Shown here piece by piece: positions 11,311-20,519 of a stretch of DNA of 64,000 bases. The stretch comes from Scleroderma bovista (Eukaryota > Basidiomycota > Agaricomycetes > Boletales > Sclerodermataceae): assembly GCA_037178675.1 (NCBI GenBank), contig JAYMGJ010000277.1:62001-126000 (forward strand), in the 5' to 3' direction. The position numbers were made by a program, and so were the translations under genes. The notes beneath the pieces were generated by a model. That model was not told where the DNA came from, made no database searches, and was given only the letters and a program-made list of their open reading frames with translations. Numbering within the stretch: the stretch's first letter is position 1; the number at the start of each line of letters is the position of its first letter.

Positions 11311-12353
11311 ATGTCTGCCATTGCCAAGTCCGTCAGCCCCACCGCCCCTGCTGCCACCGAGTCCAAGGATTGGACGAAGGCCCCAACACCGGAGTTACAG
11401 TCCGGTAGCGAGGACAAGTCCGACGTTCTCGACGCCAAGGCGAAGGAGCGCCGTCGTCGCAAGCAAGTGAAGAGGGAGGAGAAGCAGCGCAGGGAAGAGG
11501 CGGAGAGACGAGCACGTGAGGAGGCGGAGGCGAGAGCACGAGAGGAGGCGGAGAGAGCGAAGGCGGAGGCGGAACGCCAAGCGTGGGAGCAGGCGGAGAA
11601 GGACAGGGTGGAGGTGCAACGGAGGGCTGCAGAGGTCGCCGCGAGGCAGAGAGCGATGGCGCAGGAGGTGTTGAAGAAGCGAGCAAGGGAGGAACCGGAG
11701 GCGGGTCCGAGTGGAGACCGGAGCGACGTCCGGTAAGTAACCTATATATATTTTTTTGCTTTTTTATTTAACTTCCTGGCAGGTGTGTCTGCTGTGCAAA
11801 GCACAAGGCCAAGTGCGAACGAGACCCAGAAAGGCCCAAGCAGCGCGCGTGCATGAAGTGCGCCGGGCTCAAGGAGCGGTGCGAGTGGCCGGAGGTAGGA
11901 GGTCCGGGTCCGGTAGAGGACAAAGGGAAGGGCAAGGCGAAGGAAGTCGAGACATCGCCACGAGGAGGGGAGAAGAGGAAGAAGAAGAAGACGGTGGCCA
12001 AGGTCGTCATCTTCGACGACATCGTCAAGGTGCCGGGGCCATCTGGGCAGTGGTCCAGGTTTGACCCTGGACCATTCCTGGAGCGGCTGGACAGGTTGAC
12101 CGGGGCCATCGAGGAGATGACCAGGCAGATGCACCAGGTCGCAGATGCCACTCGCTCGGTGGTGAGGGGAAATGAGTGGCTGACGGCCGGCCTCGAGACT
12201 TTTCTCGAGGAGTATCGTTTCTTTACGGTGCCCTGGGACGAGGACAAGGAGTCAGAGGACAGCGAGGCGGAGGTCGACCCGGAGGAGGTCGAAAAGGAGG
12301 TCCAGGGGCTCCAAGAGGAGCAGGAGGATCCTGGCAGCGGTGTGCCGGAGTAG
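11311..12353 (+). CDS. Zn2Cys6 binuclear-cluster protein encoded antisense within Gypsy-1
   Basis: Two exons, 11311-11732 and 11783-12353, joined across a 50-bp GTAAGT...AG intron, give one open frame of 330 codons. Residues about 43-130 form a highly charged Arg/Glu/Ala coiled coil. Splicing then creates six cysteines (142, 145, 152, 164, 167, 174) spaced CX2CX6CX11CX2CX6C, the exact pattern of fungal Gal4-type DNA-binding clusters. A basic KRKKKK stretch, a helical region (FLERLDRLTGAIEEM) and an acidic tail follow. A TATAAA at 11259-11264 lies about 50 bp upstream of the ATG, just inside the LTR. The gene runs toward pol and stops 168 bp from its end. I recall similar proteins as a multicopy family in Agaricomycetes. 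A DNA-binding role is inferred from the cluster; control of the element itself is a hypothesis. Confidence 0.8.
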
Positions 12354-12521
12354 TTGGTCCGGTCCGGACCTTGTAAATAGAAATGTAATTTAGTTTTACT
12401 TTTTTGTTTATAGAGAAAAGTGGCTGGATTTGAGAGTGAGTGATATTACAGAGACAGAGTGAAACGGATAGGGGAAACAGATAAAAGAAACGGATAAGAG
12501 AAACAGAGAGCGAGAGTATTA

Positions 12522-15500
12522 TTACATAGACGCGAGTGGTCCGGGTTTGTCTGGGTACCGGACATGGTAGTCTTTGAGTAATTCCGTAGCGTTGCCTAGC
12601 TCAGTGGCGAGTAGCCAAGAGGTTTCTTCGTCAGTTCCTTCGTAACCGGACCAACGTACCAAGTACAGCAGTTTGCACGATTTTCGTCGACGGTCAACCT
12701 TGGAGTCGAGGATCTCAGAGATCTCGAACTCCGGTTCACCATCTACCTCGACTGGTGGCAGAGGAGGCTGTATCCGGTCTGGTATAGTGTTGGGTATGGC
12801 CAGTTCGAGTTGGGAGACGTGGAAGACGGGGTGAACGGCGCGCATGGAATCTGGAAGGCGTAGCGTAAAAGAGAGAGAGCCTACTTGTGCTATGATAGTG
12901 TAGGGCCCAAGATTCTTTTCTGATAGCTTTTTGGATGGTTGAGTAGACCGGAAGTACTTGGCTTTCACGTATACTTGATCGCCTACTTTGAAGTCCGGTG
13001 CCGGAGTACGTTTGGCATTAGCCGGACCCTGGTAGCGAAGTTGCACATGGGCCATTTCTTCTCGAAGGTATTGGTGCAGCGACTCAAGGTCGACTGCGTA
13101 GTCACAAGCCCTGGCAGAGGTCATGTCGCGTTCTGGGTAGACAGAGATGTTAGGGTGGTAGCCCTTGTTAGCGAAGAACGGAGAGACTCCAGAAGTAGCA
13201 CTAGGTGCGTTGTTGTATGCAAACTCCGCCAGTGGGAGTAGGTCCGCCCAGTTGTCCTGCTGGTAGTTGCAGTAGATCCGGAGGTACTGTTCCAGTGTCT
13301 GGTTAGACCGCTCTGTCTGGCCATCGCCCTCCGGGTGGTAACCAGAGGTGAAATGGAGGCGCATGTCGAGAGCCTTCCCAAGTGACTGGAAGAAGTGTGA
13401 GACGAACTCAGTTCCTCTATCTGAGGTGACGTGGGCGGGAACACCGTGCTTGGAGAATACGTGGAGCAAGAAGAGTTTTGCGAGCTCCGGGCTAGTGATG
13501 GTGTCGTGAGTAGGAATGAAAATGGCTTGTTTAGAAAGCCTGTCTACTACGACCAGGATGGCTGTAAAGCTGGTGGATGAAGGGAGTTGCTCTATGAAGT
13601 CCATCGAGATGGAATTCCAGGGCTTCTCTGGTACGGGAAGCTGTTTCAGCAGCCCGTAGGGTCTATGGCGTGGTGTCTTAGCTCTTGCGCAAGAAGTACA
13701 GGACTGGACGTAGTCTTTGACGAAGGTCCGGAGACCAGGCCAGGTATACTCACGCCGGATTAGCTCTAGAGTCCGGTTTTGCCCAAAGTGACCAGCGAGT
13801 GGGTGATTGTGTCGATACTGGAGTACCCAGAGACAGAGATCATCCAAGTCCGGTATGTATATGCGACCGTCTAGTCGAAGGAATCCAGCCTCGTCTGTGG
13901 ACCAGCGAGAGTCCAGTGGGTCTGCGAGGTGGACCTGGGCAATGGGATCAGATGGTAGTGCAGAGAGGATGTCGCTATGGAGTGTTTCCACGTCCATGAT
14001 TGTGACTGCACGGAGGACCAGAAACTCTAGATAAGTAGCGCGAAGAGAGTTAGAGAGCTGTTCTTGAGTGAACACCGGCCTAAGATTTTGGGGATTAACC
14101 TGGGCGTAGCCACTATCCCCCTCTTTGGGGTAGACGTCCCATCGTCTAGTGAGAGCGTCCGGCTTGGCACCGAGTTTTCCGGGGCGGAAACGAATGACAA
14201 GATTAAATTGAGAGAGAAATTCAGACCACCGGGCTTGCCGGCGGGACAGTACTTTTGAGGTGGAGAAGTACTCGAGGTTTTTGTGGTCCGTGATGACGTC
14301 TATAGGAGAGGCGGAACCTTCAAGGTAGTGGCGCCAGTTTCGGAATGCTTCAAAGATAGCAAGTAGTTCCTTATCGTGGGTGTTGTAGTTTAACTCCGGA
14401 GCAGTCAAGGTCCGGGAGTAGTATGCGACCGGACGAATCTCTCTGTCGGCGCAGGTGATAGACAAGATGCCAGCGACAGCGTAGTCGGAGGCGTCAGTTT
14501 CCACAATAATAGGGGTATCCGGAATGAAATGGGTGAGGATGGGTGCGGTGGTGAAGGCATGCTTGAGAGCGTTGAAGGAACGTCGACAGTCCTCGGAGAA
14601 GTTCCAAGGAGCGTCTTTCCGGGTGAGACAGGTAAGAGGGACCACAATGTCCGAGTAATTGAATATAAACCGGCGGTAGAAATTGGCAAAGCCCAAGAAG
14701 GACTGGATGTCCTTTACCTTTCGAGGTTCAGGCCAGTCAGAGATGGTTTGGATCTTGTCCGGAGACATAGTCAAACCATCTGGAGAGAGGCAATAGCCAA
14801 GGTACTCTACCAAGTCCGAGTGGAACTCACATTTCTCCGGTTTGGCGAAGAGGCCATGCAACCGGAGTTGGCAGAGAACTTCCCGGACGTGCTGCTGGTG
14901 GGACTCCATATCCTCAGAGTAGATTAGGATGTCATCGAGGTACATGACGACGCAGACGTCTAACATGTCAGCGAAGATGGTGTTGACAAAGCGCTGGAAG
15001 GCTGCAGGGGCGTTAGTGAGGCCAAAGGGCATTACTAACCACTCGTAGGACCCATAGCGCATACGGAAGGCAGTCTTCCACTCGTTGCCCGGAGCAATCC
15101 GGACTAGATGGTACGTGTGCCAGAGATCGATCTTTGAATAGATTTTAGCACGGCTAGGTGAGTCCAAAAGATCAGAGATTAGGGGGAGTGGATAGCGATC
15201 CTTTTTAGTGATTTTGTTTAGACCTCGGAAGTCAACGCAGAGGTGGAGTGAGCCATCCTTCTTTTTTACGAAGAGGACCGGAGCAGCGTGGGAGGAAGCG
15301 GTAGGATGGATGAAACCTGTATTTAGATTCTCATCGATGAAGGTCCGGAGAGCAGAGAGCTCAACCAGAGACAGTGAGTAGAGAGTTCCCAGAGGAGGGG
15401 AGGTACCTTCTTCAAGGTCGATCTTCAAGTCGTAGTCGTGATGCGGGGGAAGTTCAGAGGCCTTCGCCTTACTGAACACATCCGCATAATTGCGATACTC

Positions 15501-16127
15501 CGGAGGGACAATGTCCAAGTCCGGCGGAGTAGAGGCGGAGGAAGAACGAGCCTTTGCTGTGTCAGAAGGACGCAGCTGAAGTTGGTATTTGGTGGATCCT
15601 TCTAATTTGCACGCACGCACAAATGCGGCTGCATTAATTAGAGAGATGTGGGGAGGGGTGCAAACCGGAGTGTCGACAGATGGCGCGAGGCCGGGGTCAG
15701 ATTGGCCGGAGAGGCCGGAGACAGGGTTACCGGACTGAACCGGAGAGGGAGTCGACGGGGGTGCTAGCAAACTTGGTGCAAGGGTCCAGAAAGTTAAACT
15801 GCTCAGTACCCAGTCAATCAACGGATTGTAGCGGGTGAGCCAGTTATGTCCAAGGACAATCGAGCATTCAGAATCTAACAGAGCGAGGTAAAAAGTCATA
15901 GGGGTGACATCACCGGATGCGGGGAATTTCACTGATAAATCGACAGCTTGAGTGATTACAAAGTTTGATGTACTGTCAAAGAGCCGGAGAGTAATCGGAG
16001 GAACGGAGTAAGTGGAGATATTGTTTTTGTGCGCGAATTGTACATCTACAAAGCAATGCGTGGACCCGGAGTCCACAAGTGCGCGGGTTTTAGGTAAGTC
16101 AAATGATAAGAGGATAACATGTGGCAT
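12522..16127 (-). CDS. pol: Gypsy-1 Pol: protease, RT, RNase H, integrase, chromodomain
   Basis: 1201 codons from the first ATG, although translation probably enters from gag by frameshift, because the frame stays open up to the slippery site. In order: aspartic protease (ALVDSGSTH near residue 20); reverse transcriptase from about 250, with FVKKKDGSLH, MPFGLTNAPAAFQ and the catalytic YLDD; RNase H with ETDASDYAVAG; integrase with an HHCC finger (HPLAGH, CTSC) and a D,D,E core (MDFIEQLP, TSDRGTEF, HPEGDGQTE); and a C-terminal chromodomain (YLVRWSGYEGTDEETSW). This order marks a chromovirus. The protein processes, copies and integrates the element; the chromodomain is thought to steer integration to modified chromatin. 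No stop or frameshift is seen inside. Confidence 0.95.
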   Translation of the reverse strand: MPHVILLSFDLPKTRALVDSGSTHCFVDVQFAHKNNISTYSVPPITLRLFDSTSNFVITQAVDLSVKFPASGDVTPMTFYLALLDSECSIVLGHNWLTRYNPLIDWVLSSLTFWTLAPSLLAPPSTPSPVQSGNPVSGLSGQSDPGLAPSVDTPVCTPPHISLINAAAFVRACKLEGSTKYQLQLRPSDTAKARSSSASTPPDLDIVPPEYRNYADVFSKAKASELPPHHDYDLKIDLEEGTSPPLGTLYSLSLVELSALRTFIDENLNTGFIHPTASSHAAPVLFVKKKDGSLHLCVDFRGLNKITKKDRYPLPLISDLLDSPSRAKIYSKIDLWHTYHLVRIAPGNEWKTAFRMRYGSYEWLVMPFGLTNAPAAFQRFVNTIFADMLDVCVVMYLDDILIYSEDMESHQQHVREVLCQLRLHGLFAKPEKCEFHSDLVEYLGYCLSPDGLTMSPDKIQTISDWPEPRKVKDIQSFLGFANFYRRFIFNYSDIVVPLTCLTRKDAPWNFSEDCRRSFNALKHAFTTAPILTHFIPDTPIIVETDASDYAVAGILSITCADREIRPVAYYSRTLTAPELNYNTHDKELLAIFEAFRNWRHYLEGSASPIDVITDHKNLEYFSTSKVLSRRQARWSEFLSQFNLVIRFRPGKLGAKPDALTRRWDVYPKEGDSGYAQVNPQNLRPVFTQEQLSNSLRATYLEFLVLRAVTIMDVETLHSDILSALPSDPIAQVHLADPLDSRWSTDEAGFLRLDGRIYIPDLDDLCLWVLQYRHNHPLAGHFGQNRTLELIRREYTWPGLRTFVKDYVQSCTSCARAKTPRHRPYGLLKQLPVPEKPWNSISMDFIEQLPSSTSFTAILVVVDRLSKQAIFIPTHDTITSPELAKLFLLHVFSKHGVPAHVTSDRGTEFVSHFFQSLGKALDMRLHFTSGYHPEGDGQTERSNQTLEQYLRIYCNYQQDNWADLLPLAEFAYNNAPSATSGVSPFFANKGYHPNISVYPERDMTSARACDYAVDLESLHQYLREEMAHVQLRYQGPANAKRTPAPDFKVGDQVYVKAKYFRSTQPSKKLSEKNLGPYTIIAQVGSLSFTLRLPDSMRAVHPVFHVSQLELAIPNTIPDRIQPPLPPVEVDGEPEFEISEILDSKVDRRRKSCKLLYLVRWSGYEGTDEETSWLLATELGNATELLKDYHVRYPDKPGPLASM

Positions 16128-16231
16128 AAGGGAATTAGGATCGTAAAGAGCGGACGCGTTGAGGCAAGCCTCCTTGGGTGCACTTCCGGAGTCAACGCAG
16201 CTCGCCGGTTGTGCGGAGGGCCGGGAGCTGC

Positions 16232-17272
16232 TTACTCTTTTTTTGACTCGGAGTTGGTACCCGAGTTGGAGTCCGTCTTACCGGACTCAGCAGCGATGGC
16301 CGCAGCACGAGCCTTGGCCTTTTTGGTCTTCTTTGGACAGTTGTCCGCGAAATGACCGGTGCCTCCGCAGAACATGCAGAGGTTGTTGTCCAGACGCTGT
16401 TTGCGCTCATCTGTGGTTAATTTCCCGTCCTTACCAAGCTTGTTGGCTAAGTCCGGTCTGGAACCGGAGGAGAACTGGTTGCTGGTCGCTTTAGACGAGC
16501 CAGAGGAGTTGGCGGAGCTGGGGGAGTTTCCAGTCTTGGATTTCTCCTGACCGGAGTTGGATGAGTTGCCTCCGGAGTTGGAGGACTTGGTTGTGGACGA
16601 GGTGGGCTGACTTTTCATCATGCAAGAGATCTCGTCTTTGCACTCCCAATAGCGCGCGTCGATCTCTTGGCAATGAGCCCTCAACCCATGTAGAGTCAGG
16701 GGTTTCCCGACTCGAGCAATTTCGTCCTTGAGACGATCCGGGAGACCGGAGTAAAACAGGCAGCGGAGCGCGCCATCCCTGTAGTCCTGGACCTGCGAGG
16801 CGAGTCGGTTGAAGTCTACTATATACCGCGTAACGCGGTGAGCATCCTTCATCCGGAGATGCTCAAGCTGATGTTCAGCATCAGCGATGGGGTCATGAGG
16901 ACCAAAGGTACTCTGGAGTTCAGCGACGAAATGGACCCAACTGTCCATCCAAAGTGGGCAGTCAGCCGGATCACCGGAGTTGAGGAGGTCCGGTTCGAAC
17001 CACTCCAATGTCATACCTTTGAGATAGGACTGGGCAAATGTTACCTTAGCCCTATCTAGGCGGAACGCTTTGGCGCGGTCCTGGAAGCAGAGCTCACACT
17101 GGACCAAGAAGGTCCTGAGCTTTTTTGGGTCCGTACCGTCGAAGGTGTCCGGTTCACGGACTTTGGCACGGGAGGAAGAGGCGTCATTGGTCCGGTGGGA
17201 GGAGCGGGAGAGGCGATTGACGGCAACTGCTAAGTTTTGGAAAACAGCTAGGCTAGGGTCTAGCTCATCCAT
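16232..17272 (-). CDS. gag: Gypsy-1 Gag with zinc knuckle
   Basis: 346 residues beginning MDELDPSLAVF. A retrotransposon capsid region spans about 45-200 (FDGTDPKKLRTFLVQCEL, SYLKGMTLEWFE). A Ser/Asn-rich linker leads to a CCHC knuckle, CMFCGGTGHFADNCP, near residue 300 that binds RNA. The C-terminus is Lys-rich and ends SKKE-stop. The A7 run just before the stop is the probable exit into pol. The frame is intact. Confidence 0.93.
   Translation of the reverse strand: MDELDPSLAVFQNLAVAVNRLSRSSHRTNDASSSRAKVREPDTFDGTDPKKLRTFLVQCELCFQDRAKAFRLDRAKVTFAQSYLKGMTLEWFEPDLLNSGDPADCPLWMDSWVHFVAELQSTFGPHDPIADAEHQLEHLRMKDAHRVTRYIVDFNRLASQVQDYRDGALRCLFYSGLPDRLKDEIARVGKPLTLHGLRAHCQEIDARYWECKDEISCMMKSQPTSSTTKSSNSGGNSSNSGQEKSKTGNSPSSANSSGSSKATSNQFSSGSRPDLANKLGKDGKLTTDERKQRLDNNLCMFCGGTGHFADNCPKKTKKAKARAAAIAAESGKTDSNSGTNSESKKE
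16238..16244 (-). promoter_or_regulatory. Putative -1 ribosomal frameshift site between gag and pol
   Basis: On the minus strand gag ends TCA AAA AAA GAG TAA. The heptamer A AAA AAA is positioned as X XXY YYZ in the gag frame. A one-base backward slip leads straight into the pol frame, which is open from here to the pol ATG at 16127 and beyond. Confidence 0.7.
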
Positions 17273-17749
17273 TGCATCGACGAAGTCGTCGTCGTCATTG
17301 TCGTCATTGTTGTCGCCATGTCCGGGGTCGTCCGGATCAGGTCCGGGTCCGTCCTCGGGGCCAAACCACTGGTGACGGGCAGGTTCACGACGGTCCGGAG
17401 TGGGGTCGCGGCGGTAGGGGAATCAATCACCAGAAACGGATTCATGGTGACCAAAGTCCACAGAACCACGAAGGCTCTGGGATGCAGAATCTTGACGCGG
17501 AGTCAAAGGCACTGTTGGGTTTTGAGCTGTAAAGCTCCAGAATTGGCTAACTGAAGCTGGAGGTTGCCTGCGGTTAGACAGGGCTTGTTGGGCAGCAGAG
17601 AGATGGAGGTCATCTACTGCACCTGCTTCCTCAGCAAGTGCTGCAGCGGTATGAGCACGAGAGCATGTAGTCATAGTCATAAGAAGTAGAAGCTAGTTTG
17701 TGTATGAGGTATGGAACAGTGAACCCACACAAGTGTGAGTCTGAAATAC

Positions 17750-18388
17750 TGTCAAGTCTGGGTCTACTCCGGTAGGGGGTCCGGTCAAGTCTGGACGAGC
17801 GCGGACGAAGGAAGAGGGCAGAGGGCTGGACGAGAGATTAGTCCGGCCGGAGTTGGTGACCGCTTGGATTCAATGACAAGGACGATGTGCGTTGATCCCT
17901 TGCGTAGGTTCCGGTCAAGGTGATAGAGACGGAGACAGAGATGGAGACAGGCAGAGACTGGAGTAGTAACTAAGTTGATTTCAGACTGAGGTCTACAAGG
18001 TAAACTAGAGGGTACTTATACTAAGTAGAAACTAGGGTCAAGTACATACGGTGACAAGTAAACAACCTAATAGCGGACAAGGGATGACCGGAGTTAGGAC
18101 TAGGTCAGGTCCGGTGAAAATAAAGTCAGGACCGGGTAAAATACATCAGGTCCGGTGAAAAAGCTACAAGGTATAGGATATATCGAGTTCACAGAGAACT
18201 CACGTCAAGGCAGGGTAGACGGCGAGGTGTAGTAAGAGCGAATGGAGTATAGACCAAGGGTCGTAGTTAGCAGAAGGTTATCTGCGCGACCGTGACCGGA
18301 GTAACTGAGAACGACCGGAGTTGAGCTATGGGGCTGCAATGCGACCGGAGTAACCGGATAGGATCCGGAGTTGGACATGGTCGTAACA
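17750..18388 (-). repeat. Gypsy-1 5' LTR (right)
   Basis: 639 bp, matching 10512-11150. The 174 bp at the TGTTACG end are identical between the two LTRs. Elsewhere the differences are almost all C/T or G/A at CpG sites. It is followed by the target duplication CTATC. Confidence 0.95.
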
Positions 18389-18393
18389 CTATC

Positions 18394-18979
18394 CTTCAAA
18401 GACAACCTCGCTGCCGTGTACATTGTCAGTTTTTAGTCTCATGACGTTCTACATATTCTAACTAGCTACACATACAGCCCACTGTCACAACTTCAGTGAT
18501 GGTGATGAGTTTGCTGTAGATCTTCAGTAACTAGTATTCTGTGTACATTATTGACTTGTGAACATTTGGCACCAAAATATATATTGTAGTGACTGGCTAC
18601 AACTCTGCGTGCTCGTTTTGTTTTGTTTTATTATACTCAAAAAACTACCAGCTCAGTATCACCACCTGCTGATGTAATCACACTGCGACCAAAATTTTGC
18701 TAAGTCCCAAGACGCTCTCACACCCCCACCAACCCTCTTCGTTTCCCCGGAACAGCGGTCAAGCTTCCATATTTTCTCGCATAAGTGTGCCCTCCACCAC
18801 ACGAAATATTGCGCTCGACCTGGCCTGTGACACACGGTCGCAATTTAATGGACAATAAAAGGTGCAGTCTTATCCCTCCAACCGGCAGCGTCTGTTTCAC
18901 TGACCTATTCCCTCCACCGCACGAAACGGGCCCTGACCCTTATCCCACTTATATCCTTCTGCCAACGAAGAAGTCGACT
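18394..18979. other. Gene-free stretch
   Basis: The first 50 bases complete the interrupted partner gene of copy B. The rest shows no convincing gene, only a short duplicated motif (CCCTCCACCACACGAAAT at about 18790 and a variant at about 18911). Confidence 0.5.
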
Positions 18980-19400
18980 ATGTTTCGTGCTTGGGGTCAC
19001 GAATATGTCACAGGTGTGTGCGCAGTTGATTGGTCTGCCCTGTGGTGGTCATACCCTTTCAGCAGTGTGCACAAAATCAACAAGGCCTCCTCTACAAGCG
19101 AGGTGAAGCAGACGTTTCCAAAGCGAGCATCACCATCATCTTTGACAGATCTGATCGTGAACGGAGCCCAGCACCTCAAGCAAATCACTGTCGCTCATCA
19201 GGTTCATTGTTACATAGTTCGTAAAGTACTTAACCTGACTAATGACCTTGTCACTCATAGATCGCGCTTCCCAACACATCCAAGTACCTCCTCAATGGCC
19301 ACAAGTCTACCCAGCAAGGTATTCAGAACCTCTTTTAGAGTGTCCAGCTCAATATCAACAATCCCAACTTCCTTCATGCAGGGCCGCATTAAAGGCAAGG
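18980..19400 (+). pseudogene. smc2: Fragment of condensin subunit SMC2
   Basis: Translation gives FVLGVTNMSQ (18980-19012), a GT...AG intron of about 50 bp, then AQNQQGLLYKRGEADVSKAS and IIFDRSDRERSP. After another intron-like break come ALPNTSKYLLNGHKSTQQ and SVQLNINNPNF. These blocks match, in order, the N-terminal head region of SMC2 just after its Walker A exon. A TAG replaces the glutamine before SVQLN and a frame shift follows. The retained intron shows a genomic copy rather than a processed one. Only about 130 of some 1200 residues are present. Confidence 0.75.
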
Positions 19401-19449
19401 CACATTTCTCTCTCCCTTTCTCTTGTCAAGCCTGATACCATCGATGACT

Positions 19450-20070
19450 TGGTGACGCGAGTGGCCAGTGCCATGGTGGTACAACATGACGCACAACGAT
19501 GATGACGAGACCACCTGACATGGGTGCCACAGCAACACGACGGTGATGGTGAGGTGACATGACGACGAACTGACGCAGGTGGCCAGTATGACAATGATGT
19601 CAGGGGGGATGGATGTGCATGCCAGCCGGTGCGACGCGCAGCCACAGCAGCGATAACGACAACAACGATGTGACGCATGGGATGGGGATGATCACGCTAG
19701 CACGACGACAACGATGAGACGATGCGCATGGCCAGTGCCATGGCAGCACAACGTCGTCGTCGACAATAACGAGGGGGGGGACAGATGTGCATGCCAGCTG
19801 GTGCGATGACAATGATGACAAGATGACGCCCATGGCTCTGTGCCATGACGGCACAACGTCGTCGATGACAATGACCACGACAGGGGGGATGGACACGCGT
19901 GCCAGCTGGTGCGACGAGGATGCCAAGGACGATGACAATAACGCGGATGGCCAGCACCATGGCAGTACATGGTGACGACGTGGGACAACAGTGGTGACGT
20001 GCAGGGGTGATGATGACGAGTTCTGTGATGCGGATGGCCTAGTGCCAACGGCGGTGATGGCAGCAACAAT
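19450..20070. repeat. Degenerate GATGACGA-rich minisatellite
   Basis: Recurring blocks GCCAGTGCCATGG followed by CACAACG, and GTGCATGCCAGCTGGTGCGA, alternate with GATGACGA-like filler. Clear copies lie near 19462, 19611, 19729, 19785, 19831, 19883 and 19949, at a spacing of roughly 100 bp. Long reading frames here are low-complexity artefacts. Confidence 0.65.
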
Positions 20071-20280
20071 ATCTGACGGGCCTTACCAGCTTGCTACACA
20101 AGTTTTACTGGTATCTACTGGTATGGTAATAATAACTATTTTGGTCACCTTTAGGGTTAGCTTGTTTCATGCTTTTTCTACTTTGGTAACAGTCAACTTT
20201 TTTTATGCTTATTCAACCTAAAAAGTTTAAATGAGTATGAAAAAGGAACTTGTCAAATTCCTGATCAGTGGGAATTTTGG

Positions 20281-20425
20281 AGACTGGCAGCAGTCTGTTG
20301 CCAGTCTGTCAGAACTACAGGAACTACAACTAGTATATCTACTATGATCACAATGGCAAAATTGAGAGACTGGCAGCAGCCTGTTGCCAGCCTGTTGCCA
20401 GCCTGTTGCCAGCCTGTCAGAACTA
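20281..20425. repeat. Short tandem repeat of CCTGTTGCCAG
   Basis: An 11-bp unit, CCTGTTGCCAG, is repeated about three to four times at 20370-20415. The flanking block GAGACTGGCAGCAG...CTGTCAGAACTACAG occurs twice (from 20281 and from 20364). Confidence 0.6.
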
Positions 20426-20519
20426 CAGAAACTACAGCTAGTATACCTACTATGACTGAGCTATGATGTCCCTATAATGTATATGACTACTATGGTCACT
20501 ATGGCAAAATCCTGGGTTT

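Larger units (their letters stand above)
10512..18388 (-). mobile_element. Gypsy-1: complete Ty3/gypsy chromovirus with extra antisense gene
   Basis: Two 639-bp LTRs flank gag and pol read on the minus strand. The element is bordered by a perfect 5-bp target duplication, CTATC at 10507-10511 and 18389-18393. The LTRs run TGTTACGACC to GGACTTGACA in element orientation. A polypurine tract lies against the 3' LTR. No clear tRNA primer site is visible beside the 5' LTR, so self-priming is possible. gag and pol look open, making this the best candidate for a recently active retroelement here. It landed in the partner gene of Plavaka-like copy B. Confidence 0.95.

Noticed and set aside
11333..12247. 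Minus-strand Pro/Ser-rich frames inside Gypsy-1
   Set aside because: Antisense of the coiled-coil and Zn2Cys6 gene; composition mirrors its Glu/Arg codons.
19355..20069. Overlapping His/Ser/Val-rich frames on the minus strand
   Set aside because: Products of the minisatellite; no start context, no conservation between units.
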